Under the pieces are notes generated by a model. It saw only the letters and a list, made by a program, of their open reading frames with translations, ran no database searches and was not told the DNA's origin. The position numbers and the translations under genes are program-made. A stretch of DNA of 21,949 bases from UMGS1590 sp036303105 (lineage in GTDB: Bacteria; Bacillota; Peptococcia; Peptococcales; Peptococcaceae), in the NCBI GenBank assembly GCA_036303105.1, contig JAXJBF010000126.1, forward strand, positions 1 through 21,949, given 5' to 3'. Of the stretch, positions 1 to 6,863 are shown in pieces. Each line of letters begins with the position of its first letter. The first letter of the stretch is position 1.

Positions 1-1020
1 GATCATGGCTTCGCCGCGCGGGGTGGTGGCGTAGCTGTGGTTGGCAGCCAGTTTGAGCACAGGGCCGCCGCCGAGGCGAGGACGCAGCACAGGATCGGCT
101 TTTTCGCTGTAATTTGGATGCACAGCATGGGCTTGGTCGCAGCTGAGAATGATGCTGTGGGCCAAGAGCGGATCAGGCGCGCAGGAGAGGCTTTCGGCGA
201 GGCGGGTGAGCAAGCGGCTGAGTCGGGGTGCTGTGGCCCCTTGACGGGTGTGGCTGCCGATTTCTTCGTGCTGGTAGCTGATGAAGAAGGCGATGTCCTG
301 CTGCGGTTTGCTGTCGCAGATGGCGCGGCAGGCAGCGTAGGCGTTGGCAAGGTTGTCAATGCGCGAGGCGGTGTAAAGGTCGCCGCCGAAGCCGACCAGG
401 CTGGCTGTTTCAGCGCTGACCAGGTAGAGCTCTGTCGCGAGGAGGTCGCTTTCAGCGAGGCTGAGTGCTGCGGCCAGGCGCGTTTCCAAGCTTGGGGCGT
501 CGGCGCTTCCCCAGAGAGCGAGCAGCTCTTTTTGAGGGTTGATGGGCTCGTCGCCGCGCTTCATGTGGGCTGCAAGAGAAGGAATGGTGACCGTTTCCGG
601 CAGAACTACGAGGTGTGCCTGTGGTTTGCTCCAGGTGCTGCCGCGGCTGTAGACGCGGCCAGCAATGGCCAATGGACGGTCGAACCAGGTGCTGAGGATG
701 GGTCCGCCGTAGACCTCGATGTTGAGCAGGCTGAGTCCTTCGCGCACGAGGGTTGGCTGTGGCTTCAGGCGCAGCGCCGGCGAATCGTTGTGGGTGCCGG
801 TGATGCGGATGCCTTGTGGCGTGGCATTTGGCAGGACAAAGGCACAGGTGGTGCCGTCGTCGCTGTCAAGCAGATAGCGGCCGCCCGGCACGAGCTGCCA
901 GTCGGCATCTTCCTGGAGCAGCATAAACCCAGCGTCCAATAGCATGCGGCGGTTTTCGGCAGCAACGTGGTAAGGGGTGTAGGCGGCGTTCATGTATGAG
1001 AAAAAGGCTTGTTGATCCAT
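1..1020 (-). CDS. M18 family zinc aminopeptidase, 3' end outside window
   Basis: Probable cytosolic metallo-aminopeptidase that removes N-terminal (often acidic) residues from peptides. From the ATG at 1020 the frame stays open for 340 codons to base 1; the family is usually about 430 residues, so roughly the last 90 residues lie outside. Family motifs appear in order: GTHNDSPALRLKP with zinc ligand H77, EVYGGPILSTWFDRPL (102-117), RIDNL with bridging D222, HEEIGS with E252/E253, and SCDQAHAVHPNY with D295, then the GPVLK...AN..Y segment. The last zinc-binding His falls beyond the edge. The start is supported by an AAAGGA ribosome binding site and by a promoter (-35 TTGCGT at 1077-1082, -10 TATGCT at 1054-1059, 17-bp spacer). 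It is divergent from the esterase gene. The family call is firm; the substrate is inferred from the family. Confidence 0.93.
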   Translation of the reverse strand, partial: MDQQAFFSYMNAAYTPYHVAAENRRMLLDAGFMLLQEDADWQLVPGGRYLLDSDDGTTCAFVLPNATPQGIRITGTHNDSPALRLKPQPTLVREGLSLLNIEVYGGPILSTWFDRPLAIAGRVYSRGSTWSKPQAHLVVLPETVTIPSLAAHMKRGDEPINPQKELLALWGSADAPSLETRLAAALSLAESDLLATELYLVSAETASLVGFGGDLYTASRIDNLANAYAACRAICDSKPQQDIAFFISYQHEEIGSHTRQGATAPRLSRLLTRLAESLSCAPDPLLAHSIILSCDQAHAVHPNYSEKADPVLRPRLGGGPVLKLAANHSYATTPRGEAMI

Positions 1021-1053
1021 GATGGTTCGTCCTTTCGTGATGGATTTGCTACT

Positions 1054-1082
1054 AGCATACGCGTTTTTGTGCATGGACGCAA
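1054..1082 (-). promoter_or_regulatory. Promoter of the M18 aminopeptidase gene
   Basis: On the minus strand TTGCGT (1077-1082) and TATGCT (1054-1059) are separated by 17 bp, about 30 bp before the start codon. No activator site was recognised. Confidence 0.5.
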
Positions 1083-1086
1083 GCGG

Positions 1087-1115
1087 TTTGCATCTGATGG
1101 CAAATGGTGTATGAT
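1087..1115 (+). promoter_or_regulatory. Candidate promoter of the esterase gene
   Basis: TTTGCA (1087-1092) and TATGAT (1110-1115) are spaced by 17 bp. The predicted transcript would begin almost at the ribosome binding site (about 1121), giving a very short leader, so this is only a moderate call. The -35 region overlaps that of the divergent aminopeptidase promoter. Confidence 0.35.
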
Positions 1116-1134
1116 GAGGGCAGGAGGGATGAGG

Positions 1135-1803
1135 ATGGAGACCATTGTGCTTGACGGAAAAAAGGCGCAGGTGTTTCCTGGCGCTGTGCCAGGCTGCCCG
1201 CTGATTGTGGTGAATACCTTTGCGGAGGCGGTGGCACCGCTGCATGAGGCGCTGACGCCAGCGCCGGCTCATACACTGGTGGCAGTGACCGGCATGGCCT
1301 GGGAAGACGATTTGACACCGTGGCCGGCGACAGCTTTGAAGGAAGCATCGCCAGCGTTCGCTGGCAAAGCGGCTGCCTATTTGCAGTGGCTGGAAGGTGC
1401 GCTGTTGCCGCAGATTGAGGCCAAGCTGGCAGCGCCGCCATGCTGGCGTGGCCTGGCTGGGTATTCGCTGGCAGGTTTGTTTGCTGTGCATGCGCTGTAT
1501 CACAGCACATATTTTACGAGAATTGCGAGCATGTCTGGTTCATTGTGGTTTAAGGGTTTTTGTGATTATGCGTTGTCAGCGCCTTTGGCACAGCGGCCAG
1601 CGTGTGTGTATTTTTCACTGGGCGATAAAGAAAAAAAGACACGCCATCCTTTGATGCGCACGGTGCAAGACCATACCGAAGCCATCGCCGATCATTATCG
1701 TGCATTGGGCGTGAGGACGACGTTTGTGCTGGAAGCAGGCGGTCATTTTAAGGATGCTGTTGGCCGAACGGCGCGCGGCTTGACCTGGCTGTTGACTCAA
1801 TAA
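1135..1803 (+). CDS. Alpha/beta-hydrolase-fold putative esterase
   Basis: A 222-residue protein resembling the esterase D / enterochelin-esterase-like family of serine hydrolases. The nucleophile elbow is GYSLAG with S111. A likely acid is D164 in SLGDKE, and the catalytic His is H204 in AGGHF near the C-terminus. Order and spacing fit the Ser-Asp-His triad of the fold. No signal peptide is visible, so it is probably cytosolic. The ATG at 1135 was chosen because GGAGG (1123-1127) lies 7 nt upstream; a second in-frame ATG at 1129 is too close to that site, and upstream in-frame starts run into the divergent promoter region. It stands alone as a gene. The ester substrate cannot be read from the sequence. 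Confidence 0.82.
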   Translation: METIVLDGKKAQVFPGAVPGCPLIVVNTFAEAVAPLHEALTPAPAHTLVAVTGMAWEDDLTPWPATALKEASPAFAGKAAAYLQWLEGALLPQIEAKLAAPPCWRGLAGYSLAGLFAVHALYHSTYFTRIASMSGSLWFKGFCDYALSAPLAQRPACVYFSLGDKEKKTRHPLMRTVQDHTEAIADHYRALGVRTTFVLEAGGHFKDAVGRTARGLTWLLTQ

Positions 1804-1965
1804 CGTGAAAAGAGCAGGCAATGTCAAGCTTTTATGGAGATTTGGTAGCGGATGTATTGTGTTTATGGCAGAACGATTCCTTTTAGAAGAGCGTCATGGT
1901 AGAATGAATAAAAGAATCGCGCGAATGCAGGGTAAGTGTTTGAAACCATAAGGGAGTTGTCATCA

Positions 1966-2805
1966 ATGGAGACCGTTATTTTAAACAACGGTGTGGAGAT
2001 GCCGTTGATCGGCATTGGAACCAGTCAGTTGGATGAAGACGCGTGCGAGCAGGCGGTGCATGAGGCGCTGACGCTGGGCTATCGATTTATTGATACAGCA
2101 CAAAGCTATCGCAATGAAAGTGCTGTCGGTCGGGCTGTGCGGCAAAGCGGTGTGCCGCGCAAAGATGTGTTCATTGCCACGAAGCTGACCATTGCCAACA
2201 CCACATACGAAAAAGCCAAGGAAAGCTGCAAGCGATCGTTGGACCGGCTGAGCGTCAGTTACGTGGACCTGCTGCTCTTGCAGTTTCCGTATAATGATGT
2301 GTTTGGTGCTTGGCGGGCCTTGGTTGAGCTGCGTGAGGAGGGCCTTGTACAGGCCATCGGCGTTTGCAATTTTGCCGCCGATCGGCTCACTGATTTGGTG
2401 CTGCATGTGAAGGAACGGCCGCAGGTGGTGCAGTTTGAGCGTCACCCCTATTTTCAGCGGCCGCAGCTGATGGAGTATGTTCGCCGCCAAGACATCCAGG
2501 CGGTGGCGCGGGCGCCGTTTGGTGGTCTTCAGTCGGAGCTGTTGCACGATCCAACCATTGTGCGCATTGCAGAAGCACACAAACGCACACCGCGGCAGGT
2601 GCTTTTGCGTTGGCACACGCAGCATGGCGTGGTTGTGGTGCCAACCCGTTCCAATGCGGCGCAGCTGGCAGACAGCATGGACAGCTTCAATTTTATGCTT
2701 TCCGCAGAAGAGTGTGCGGCCATCGACGCACTCGAACGTGATGAAAGCACGATACCAGCGCATATGACGACACCAGACTGGATCGAAAAACTTTGTCGAG
2801 GATGA
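1966..2805 (+). CDS. Aldo/keto reductase family protein with altered active site
   Basis: A 279-residue (alpha/beta)8-barrel protein of the aldo/keto reductase family, normally NAD(P)H-dependent carbonyl reductases. The N-terminal strand motif LNNGVEMPLIGIGTS, the GYRFIDTAQSY block with D43 and Y48, and K73 in FIATKL are present. The fourth tetrad residue, a His in the usual LIHQP or IHWP motif, is replaced by Q106 in LLLLQFP. The usual IPKS cofactor loop Lys is replaced by T227 in VVPTRS. The start at 1966 has AAGGGAG about 9 nt upstream; a TAGAAT box at 1900-1905 is a possible -10. A strong terminator follows. It may still reduce a substrate with changed kinetics or use a different cofactor; no substrate is proposed. 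Confidence 0.9.
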   Translation: METVILNNGVEMPLIGIGTSQLDEDACEQAVHEALTLGYRFIDTAQSYRNESAVGRAVRQSGVPRKDVFIATKLTIANTTYEKAKESCKRSLDRLSVSYVDLLLLQFPYNDVFGAWRALVELREEGLVQAIGVCNFAADRLTDLVLHVKERPQVVQFERHPYFQRPQLMEYVRRQDIQAVARAPFGGLQSELLHDPTIVRIAEAHKRTPRQVLLRWHTQHGVVVVPTRSNAAQLADSMDSFNFMLSAEECAAIDALERDESTIPAHMTTPDWIEKLCRG

Positions 2806-2812
2806 TAAGGGG

Positions 2813-2864
2813 ACGTCCTTTTCCATTTTGAAGGTTTTAAGTGGGGAAGGACGTTTTGGTTTTC
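2813..2864 (+). terminator. Intrinsic terminator after the aldo/keto reductase gene
   Basis: A 12-bp stem (ACGTCCTTTTCC at 2813-2824 with GGGGAAGGACGT at 2843-2854, including two G-U pairs in RNA) encloses an 18-nt loop and is followed by a T-rich tract. Confidence 0.7.
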
Positions 2865-2871
2865 CGTGCAT

Positions 2872-2902
2872 TTTTTAGGCATATGATGTAAAATAATATA
2901 AT
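2872..2902 (+). promoter_or_regulatory. Promoter of the thioredoxin-like/ccdA operon
   Basis: A perfect TATAAT -10 box at 2897-2902 lies 23 bp before the start codon. The -35 is poor (T-rich, around 2872-2877). An AGAGAGGTG ribosome binding site follows. Confidence 0.5.
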
Positions 2903-2925
2903 GCGCGATCGAGAGAGGTGCTAAA

Positions 2926-3486
2926 ATGATTAAGAAACAACACTTACAAATGTTTGTACCACTTTTGATCATCGTGATGGTAGCAGGCGTATGGGCATTG
3001 AAACAGCTGCAGCCAGATTTTGGCGTTAGTTTTTCAAGATCCGATCAGTTGAGCTTGCCGGCAAATCTTCAGGACGCAGATTTTTCGCTGAAAGCGAAAG
3101 GCGCTGTGGATATGGAGGCTTTGTCGCAGCAGTATCACCTGCCGATGATTATTGACTATGGTTTTGACAGCTGTAGCCCGTGTCAGCGTATGGCGCCGGC
3201 CCTTGAGACCATCAACGCCGATTTTTTTGGCAAAGCGTTTATTAAGTATGTGGATGTGACCGATTATCCAACGGCTGACGACGAGCTGCCGGTGTTGGTA
3301 TTTCCGACGCAGTTTTTTGTGAATGCCGATGGCACACCGTTTAAGCCGAGCACAGAGTTGGATGAAAGCATTCATTTTTCATTTTATTATGATCCGGACG
3401 AGGGCACACTTGCATACACCACCCATCAAGGGGTGCTGACAGAGGACGAAATGCGTCAGATATTGAAAGAAATGGGAGTGAACTGA
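2926..3486 (+). CDS. Membrane-anchored thioredoxin-like protein
   Basis: A 186-residue extracytoplasmic thiol-disulfide protein. Residues 8-26 form one hydrophobic N-terminal segment without a lipobox Cys, so it is probably a membrane anchor. The thioredoxin fold follows, with active site C83-S-P-C86 in GFDSCSPCQRMAP and the cis-Pro region FPTQFF (P127). The region after the cis-Pro (about 140-165) has an acidic, aromatic insertion. The gene lies one base before the ccdA-like gene, which would bring electrons from cytosolic thioredoxin to this protein. The start has an AGAGAGGTG ribosome binding site 6 nt upstream. The final target (cytochrome assembly, a reductase, or general thiol repair) cannot be decided, as no cytochrome c gene is nearby. 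Confidence 0.85.
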   Translation: MIKKQHLQMFVPLLIIVMVAGVWALKQLQPDFGVSFSRSDQLSLPANLQDADFSLKAKGAVDMEALSQQYHLPMIIDYGFDSCSPCQRMAPALETINADFFGKAFIKYVDVTDYPTADDELPVLVFPTQFFVNADGTPFKPSTELDESIHFSFYYDPDEGTLAYTTHQGVLTEDEMRQILKEMGVN

Positions 3487-3487
3487 T

Positions 3488-4189
3488 TTGGATGCATTGA
3501 TCGATGGCTGGGTGAATCAAATCGTACAGGTGATAGGACAAATGCCGTGGCTTGGGCCGCTGCTGGCATTGGCGGCAGGGGTGCTGGCGGCGTTTACGCC
3601 ATGCTGCCTGTCGAGCATACCGCTGATCATCGGGTACATTGGCGGCATCGGTGAGAAAACAACCAAACGTGCCTTTCTTTATTCATTGACGTTTGCTGGC
3701 GGCACGGCGGTGACCTTTGTGGCCTTGGGGCTCATAGCTACATCGGTGGGACATCTTTTGGGCACATCGTCGCCCATCTGGCACTTCATTCTTGGGGTCA
3801 TCATGGTCTTGATGGCGCTGCAAATATGGGATATTTTTGAAATCATCCCTGAAACCAATGTGCTTAATAAAAACGCGCGTCGTGGTTTTATCGGCGCCTT
3901 TTTCACCGGGATATTGGCTGGGATTTTTGCCAGCCCTTGCTCCACGCCAATTCTGGTGGCCCTCCTGGCAATCATCGCCGGCAATGGCGCCCTGGCCTGG
4001 GGCATTCTCCTGATGCTTTGCTACGCACTGGGTCATAGTGTGCTGGTGCTGATTGCCGGCACCTCCGTTGGTTTTGTGCAAAAACTCAAGGGCAGCGGCA
4101 GGTATCAGCGCTTTTCCACCGTCAGCAAGGTGGTGCTCGGTGCGCTGATTCTGGCTGTTGGCTTGTATATGTTTTGGTTGGCTTTTTAA
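3488..4189 (+). CDS. ccdA: CcdA/DsbD-like transmembrane thiol-electron carrier
   Basis: A 233-residue polytopic membrane protein with about six helices. The paired family motifs AFTPCCLSSIPLIIGY (C39, preceded by the TP of helix 1) and GIFASPCSTPILVALL (C151) carry the redox cysteines that shuttle electrons across the membrane. The start is a TTG at 3488, one base after the upstream stop; GGGAG at 3474-3478 inside the previous gene serves as ribosome binding site, so translation is probably coupled. Together with the CSPC thioredoxin-like protein it forms a minimal reductive thiol pathway to the cell surface. C40 next to C39 is an extra cysteine. A perfect terminator follows at once. Confidence 0.9.
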   Translation: MDALIDGWVNQIVQVIGQMPWLGPLLALAAGVLAAFTPCCLSSIPLIIGYIGGIGEKTTKRAFLYSLTFAGGTAVTFVALGLIATSVGHLLGTSSPIWHFILGVIMVLMALQIWDIFEIIPETNVLNKNARRGFIGAFFTGILAGIFASPCSTPILVALLAIIAGNGALAWGILLMLCYALGHSVLVLIAGTSVGFVQKLKGSGRYQRFSTVSKVVLGALILAVGLYMFWLAF

Positions 4190-4193
4190 ATAC

Positions 4194-4229
4194 AAAAACC
4201 TCGCACAGATGCATCTGTGCGAGGTTTTT
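4194..4229. terminator. Bidirectional terminator between convergent genes
   Basis: A perfect 17-bp inverted repeat (4194-4210 with 4213-4229) starts with AAAAACC and ends with GGTTTTT, so both strands end in a U-tract. It serves the ccdA gene on plus and the cupin operon on minus. Confidence 0.93.
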
Positions 4230-4230
4230 C

Positions 4231-4563
4231 TTATACGAACGATTCCGGTGCTGTCTGACTGAATACACACAGCCATATGGTTGGTGACGTTGTCGCCGCC
4301 ACTTGATGGCGCTCGTGGGCGCGGATCAAATGCGGTTTGCCCTTGCGCAGAGGCAGCAAGGTGCCATCTTCATAGCGGAGAATGGCGCGTCCCTTGAGCA
4401 GCACCAGCCACTCATCTTCTTCCTGATCGTACCAAAAACTCTCGGAAGTGGCCTGACCCCAGCTGATGATTTGCTCAATGCGGGTGCCGTTGGCCTCATA
4501 GAGGACGGTGGTGACTTCTTCCGGCATTGGTTCGCCGGGTTCGAAGAGGTTATTTGGATCCAT
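4231..4563 (-). CDS. Small cupin-domain protein
   Basis: A 110-residue single-domain cupin. The first half has the cupin core (FWYDQEEDEWLVLLKGRA, 43-60) and the second the PHLIRAHERHQVAAT segment (77-91), where His82/His85-type residues could bind metal. It is the last gene of a three-gene overlapping operon; its ATG at 4563 overlaps the end of the glycosylase gene by 14 bp and has a GAAGGAG ribosome binding site. A longer reading of the same frame back to 5034 is only the shadow of the glycosylase gene. Proteins of this type are often annotated as cupins of unknown function; no reaction is proposed. Confidence 0.82.
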   Translation of the reverse strand: MDPNNLFEPGEPMPEEVTTVLYEANGTRIEQIISWGQATSESFWYDQEEDEWLVLLKGRAILRYEDGTLLPLRKGKPHLIRAHERHQVAATTSPTIWLCVFSQTAPESFV

Positions 4564-5074
4564 AGGTTTTTTCTCCTTCAATGAGATCATAGAGCGCGCG
4601 GTAAGCATCGACGAGCTTGTCGTCAGGCCACCAGCCGCGGTTGGCTGCCGAGGTGGACGGCAATGCCAAGGCAGGCAGCGACGTACGTGGCAGCAAATAG
4701 CGCTTATACAAATCAGCGGCTTTCTTGCCGGTGGTGACAATATGCTGAATCTGCGGATGGGCCGCCAACAGGGCAGGCACATCGTTGGCCACTGGGTCTG
4801 CGATGGAGGCATCGGCAGCGCCGTCAATGGCGCAGGAAGCGAGCACATCCCAAAGCGCAATCTGGTGGCGTGCCGCAAAAGCGCGTGCATCTTCCGGCGT
4901 GCGAGGCACATCTTCCTGCCATAATGCGGCCAGCGTTGGCCAGAAGCGATTTTGCGGATGGCCATAGTACATACCGCGGGCGCGGGACTTCGGTGAAGGC
5001 ATGGTGCCCAATACAAGCACACGGCTGGCGTCATCCACCCAAGGCGTCAGCGTGTGGTTGACATGCTCAAGCAT
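4550..5074 (-). CDS. DNA-deoxyinosine (hypoxanthine) glycosylase, UDG superfamily
   Basis: A 174-residue monofunctional DNA glycosylase of the uracil-DNA glycosylase superfamily, closest in motif to the hypoxanthine-DNA glycosylase family, which removes deaminated adenine. Visible motifs are LGTMPSPKS (22-30), YYGHPQNRFWP (36-46) with likely catalytic N42, LWDVLASCAIDGAADASI (74-91), TGKKAADLY (115-123) and LPSTSAAN (138-145), the HDG-type equivalent of the minor-groove loop. It acts in base-excision repair. The start overlaps the stop of the preceding hydrolase gene by 8 bp (ATGCTTGA), and its own stop overlaps the cupin gene, so all three are probably translated in coupling. A plain mismatch-specific uracil glycosylase is the alternative. 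Confidence 0.87.
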   Translation of the reverse strand: MLEHVNHTLTPWVDDASRVLVLGTMPSPKSRARGMYYGHPQNRFWPTLAALWQEDVPRTPEDARAFAARHQIALWDVLASCAIDGAADASIADPVANDVPALLAAHPQIQHIVTTGKKAADLYKRYLLPRTSLPALALPSTSAANRGWWPDDKLVDAYRALYDLIEGEKTYGSK

Positions 5075-5609
5075 GAAGCACCGCCATCTGGCATGCTTCC
5101 ATCGCTTTCAGTGCAGTGTCGTGGCTTTCTGGTGTGACGCCAGCACAGAGGCTGGCATTGATATAGATTGGCACATTTGGCAGAGAAGCCTTGAGCAGCA
5201 TGGCGTTGGAAATGACACAAATATCTGTGCAGACACCAATCAGTGTAATGGATGTGAAAGGGCGTTCTGCGTGAGCCTGAGCAACAGCGTGGGCCAAAGC
5301 TGTGGAGCCAAACGTTGGCTTTTCAAACCCTTGTGCATTCTGCATGCGCAGGGCACGAGCAATGGTATCATTAAGCGCCCAGCCGTCGCTGCCTTTTTGA
5401 CAATGAACGACCGGCAGATAGTGGCCTTCCTGGGTTTCAAGATAATTGCCTTCGTGGGTGTCGAGGGTGTAGAAGACAGGCCCCTGATGGCGGCGGATGC
5501 GGTCGGCAACGTCACCGACAATGGCCTGTGCTTCTTTGGTGCCAAGCGCACCATCGATGAAATCGTTCTGCATATCAATGACGATGAGAAGATCGTTGGT
5601 GGTAAACAT
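5067..5609 (-). CDS. Isochorismatase-family cysteine hydrolase, nicotinamidase-like
   Basis: A 180-residue cytosolic hydrolase. The catalytic triad of the nicotinamidase/isochorismatase superfamily is visible: D12 in VIDMQNDF, K97 in FEKPTFGS, and C131 in GVCTDICVISNAM. A metal site like that of nicotinamidases is suggested by D50 and H52 in LDTHEGNY and H69 in LPVVHC. It may therefore deamidate nicotinamide to nicotinate for NAD salvage, although other amidase substrates are possible. The start has a strong AAGGAGG ribosome binding site. It is the first gene of the operon with the deoxyinosine glycosylase and the cupin. Confidence 0.87.
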   Translation of the reverse strand: MFTTNDLLIVIDMQNDFIDGALGTKEAQAIVGDVADRIRRHQGPVFYTLDTHEGNYLETQEGHYLPVVHCQKGSDGWALNDTIARALRMQNAQGFEKPTFGSTALAHAVAQAHAERPFTSITLIGVCTDICVISNAMLLKASLPNVPIYINASLCAGVTPESHDTALKAMEACQMAVLHA

Positions 5610-5642
5610 AAGAGTGTTCCTCCTTATAGTGGGATTGGCTCT

Positions 5643-5673
5643 ATTGTAAAGCGAATGCTGCCTGCTGCGTCAA
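5643..5673 (-). promoter_or_regulatory. Candidate promoter of the hydrolase-glycosylase-cupin operon
   Basis: On the minus strand TTGACG (5668-5673) and TACAAT (5643-5648) are separated by 19 bp, longer than optimal, about 34 bp before the start codon. Confidence 0.45.
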
Positions 5674-5691
5674 TAAAATGCGCAAAAAGTC

Positions 5692-5720
5692 TTGCATTTA
5701 TGAAAAGAATCATTTATAAT
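5692..5720 (+). promoter_or_regulatory. Near-consensus promoter with no protein gene downstream
   Basis: TTGCAT (5692-5697), a 17-bp spacer and TATAAT (5715-5720) face rightward. No plausible protein gene follows on this strand before the hairpins at 5836-5922; the next gene on this strand starts at 6864. Confidence 0.7.
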
Positions 5721-5835
5721 AAACATGAAGAAAAATAATAGGGCGAAAAATTAAGGTGAATCAGGGGATTCACAAGGAAGTAACCAGATAGAATTTCTTC
5801 ATCAATCCTTCTTCGTTTTATTTTCTGCTTATCAA

Positions 5836-5881
5836 GAAACGCCACCAAATCACTCCCTCCGGATTGTTTTGGTGGCGTTTC
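5836..5881. terminator. 14-bp hairpin with C-rich loop; possible crp-gene terminator on minus
   Basis: GAAACGCCACCAAA (5836-5849) pairs perfectly with 5868-5881 around an 18-nt loop. On the minus strand it follows the crp-like gene and ends in GTTTCTTG, a modest U-tract. On the plus strand it would be an internal hairpin of the candidate small RNA. Confidence 0.5.
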
Positions 5882-5888
5882 AATGCAT

Positions 5889-5922
5889 AGCGACAGGCGT
5901 GCGTGCCTGTCGCTTATTTTTT
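5889..5922 (+). terminator. Intrinsic terminator of the plus-strand transcript
   Basis: AGCGACAGGC (5889-5898) pairs with GCCTGTCGCT (5905-5914) and is followed by TATTTTTT. The T-run exists only on the plus strand, which supports a plus-strand transcript here. It abuts the 3' end of the crp-like gene. Confidence 0.7.
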
Positions 5923-6594
5923 GTAATCAATTTTACGGATGCCCTGGGCAAATTCTTCCAGCAATTCTGGATCGAGAATTTCCAGGACATTGTCATCGTT
6001 GTAAGCGATGGCGCCAGCGTGACGCAATGCCAGAATGATTTTGTTAGCGGTGATGCGATGCATGCCTAAGAAGCGGGCAATATCTGAAACGCTGCAGCAG
6101 CGGGAGAAAATAAGATGGCCGTTGACCTCGTTGGCGCGTTCAAGGATAAAGCTGGCGACGCGTGGGGCGGCTTGTCCCTTTTGCTTGGCGACAAAATTGT
6201 TCATGAGGGTGGTGTATTCGCTTGTTAAGCGGCGGATCAGTTCTTTCATTACTTCTGGATGGCGGTCAAGAAAGGCGTCAAATTCGATGGCCGTCAGTTG
6301 ATGGGCACGAATATCGGTCAGCGCAATCATTGCATTGGCATTGGCCGGCATAACCGATGTTGTATACAGCATGTAAGGCCCAAGCAGTGCATAGACTGTT
6401 TTTCCTGGATGGTATTCCTCAAAAAAAATCTCCTCGCCAGCGATGGTTGTCACTTGACGCATGGCGTGGCCTTCAATCATATAGTAAACGTATAATGTTG
6501 CATTCTCGTTGTCATCGAAAGGAAGAATGTTATCGCCCTTGTGAAAATGGGCAAGGGGATAGGATGTTAATTCGGCAATAGCAGCTTGATCCAT
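5914..6594 (-). CDS. Crp/Fnr-family transcriptional regulator
   Basis: A 226-residue regulator with an N-terminal cyclic-nucleotide-like beta-barrel (about 15-110), a dimerisation helix (about 108-138) and a C-terminal winged helix (about 143-210). The helix-turn-helix is SVSDIARFLGMHRITANKII (168-187). In the recognition helix the Arg-Glu pair of CRP and FNR (SRET) is HRIT: the Arg is kept and the Glu is Ile, so a TGTGA half-site is not expected. No cluster of cysteines for an iron-sulfur centre is seen. The start at 6594 has GAGGAGG upstream. It lies next to, and divergent from, the first anion transporter gene, whose promoter has a dyad typical in size and position for this family. The ligand is unknown; an aromatic compound, as for CprK, is one possibility. 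Confidence 0.9.
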   Translation of the reverse strand: MDQAAIAELTSYPLAHFHKGDNILPFDDNENATLYVYYMIEGHAMRQVTTIAGEEIFFEEYHPGKTVYALLGPYMLYTTSVMPANANAMIALTDIRAHQLTAIEFDAFLDRHPEVMKELIRRLTSEYTTLMNNFVAKQKGQAAPRVASFILERANEVNGHLIFSRCCSVSDIARFLGMHRITANKIILALRHAGAIAYNDDNVLEILDPELLEEFAQGIRKIDYKK

Positions 6595-6721
6595 GGGTAC
6601 CTCCTCATATCGAACCGTTTTCAGTTATTGATTTAAGATGAATAGGACAAACCCTACTTTAACCATAATGATAGAATACCAGATAAAAACGCATGAATAA
6701 AGAAAAAATACGACCAAAGAT

Positions 6722-6764
6722 GAAGCCTGGACTACATCTCAAAACTGCAAATGAGGTTTATCAT
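6722..6764 (+). promoter_or_regulatory. Class II-type activator site and promoter of the first DASS gene
   Basis: The 14-bp imperfect dyad GAAGC-CTGG-ACTAC (6722-6735) is followed by 23 bp and then a TATCAT -10 (6759-6764); a -35 hexamer is absent. With transcription starting near 6771 the dyad centre is at about -42. The reverse complement, GTAGTCCAGGCTTC, matches the sites at 8452 and 12361. Confidence 0.7.
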
Positions 6765-6863
6765 AGTAATGATAAGTAGAAACGAAATGACTCGGACAAA
6801 AAATATTGATGATTTGTCAGAAAATTTCGGGAAAACATGAGAAAAAGGAAAGGATGAAATGTT

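Larger units (their letters stand above)
5727..5922 (+). ncRNA. Candidate small RNA of about 195 nt
   Basis: This stretch fills most of the 304-bp gap between two minus-strand genes. A near-consensus plus-strand promoter would start it near 5727. It contains a small hairpin (GTGAATC/GATTCAC, about 5753-5770), a 14-bp hairpin (5836-5849 with 5868-5881) whose loop carries CTCCCTCC at 5853-5860, and a final 10-bp hairpin followed by TTATTTTTT. The C-rich loop is complementary to Shine-Dalgarno sequences, as in several Firmicute regulatory RNAs. No open frame with a ribosome binding site was found on the plus strand. I do not recognise a known RNA family, and a 6S-like fold was not evident. Confidence 0.45.

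Noticed and set aside
37..942. A 301-codon open frame on the plus strand
   Set aside because: It is antisense to the M18 aminopeptidase gene, which has all family motifs, a ribosome binding site and a promoter; the plus frame shows no recognisable domain.
5740..5850. Possible riboswitch or T-box in the gap after 5720
   Set aside because: No T-box sequence or familiar riboswitch core was found, and no gene follows on that strand.
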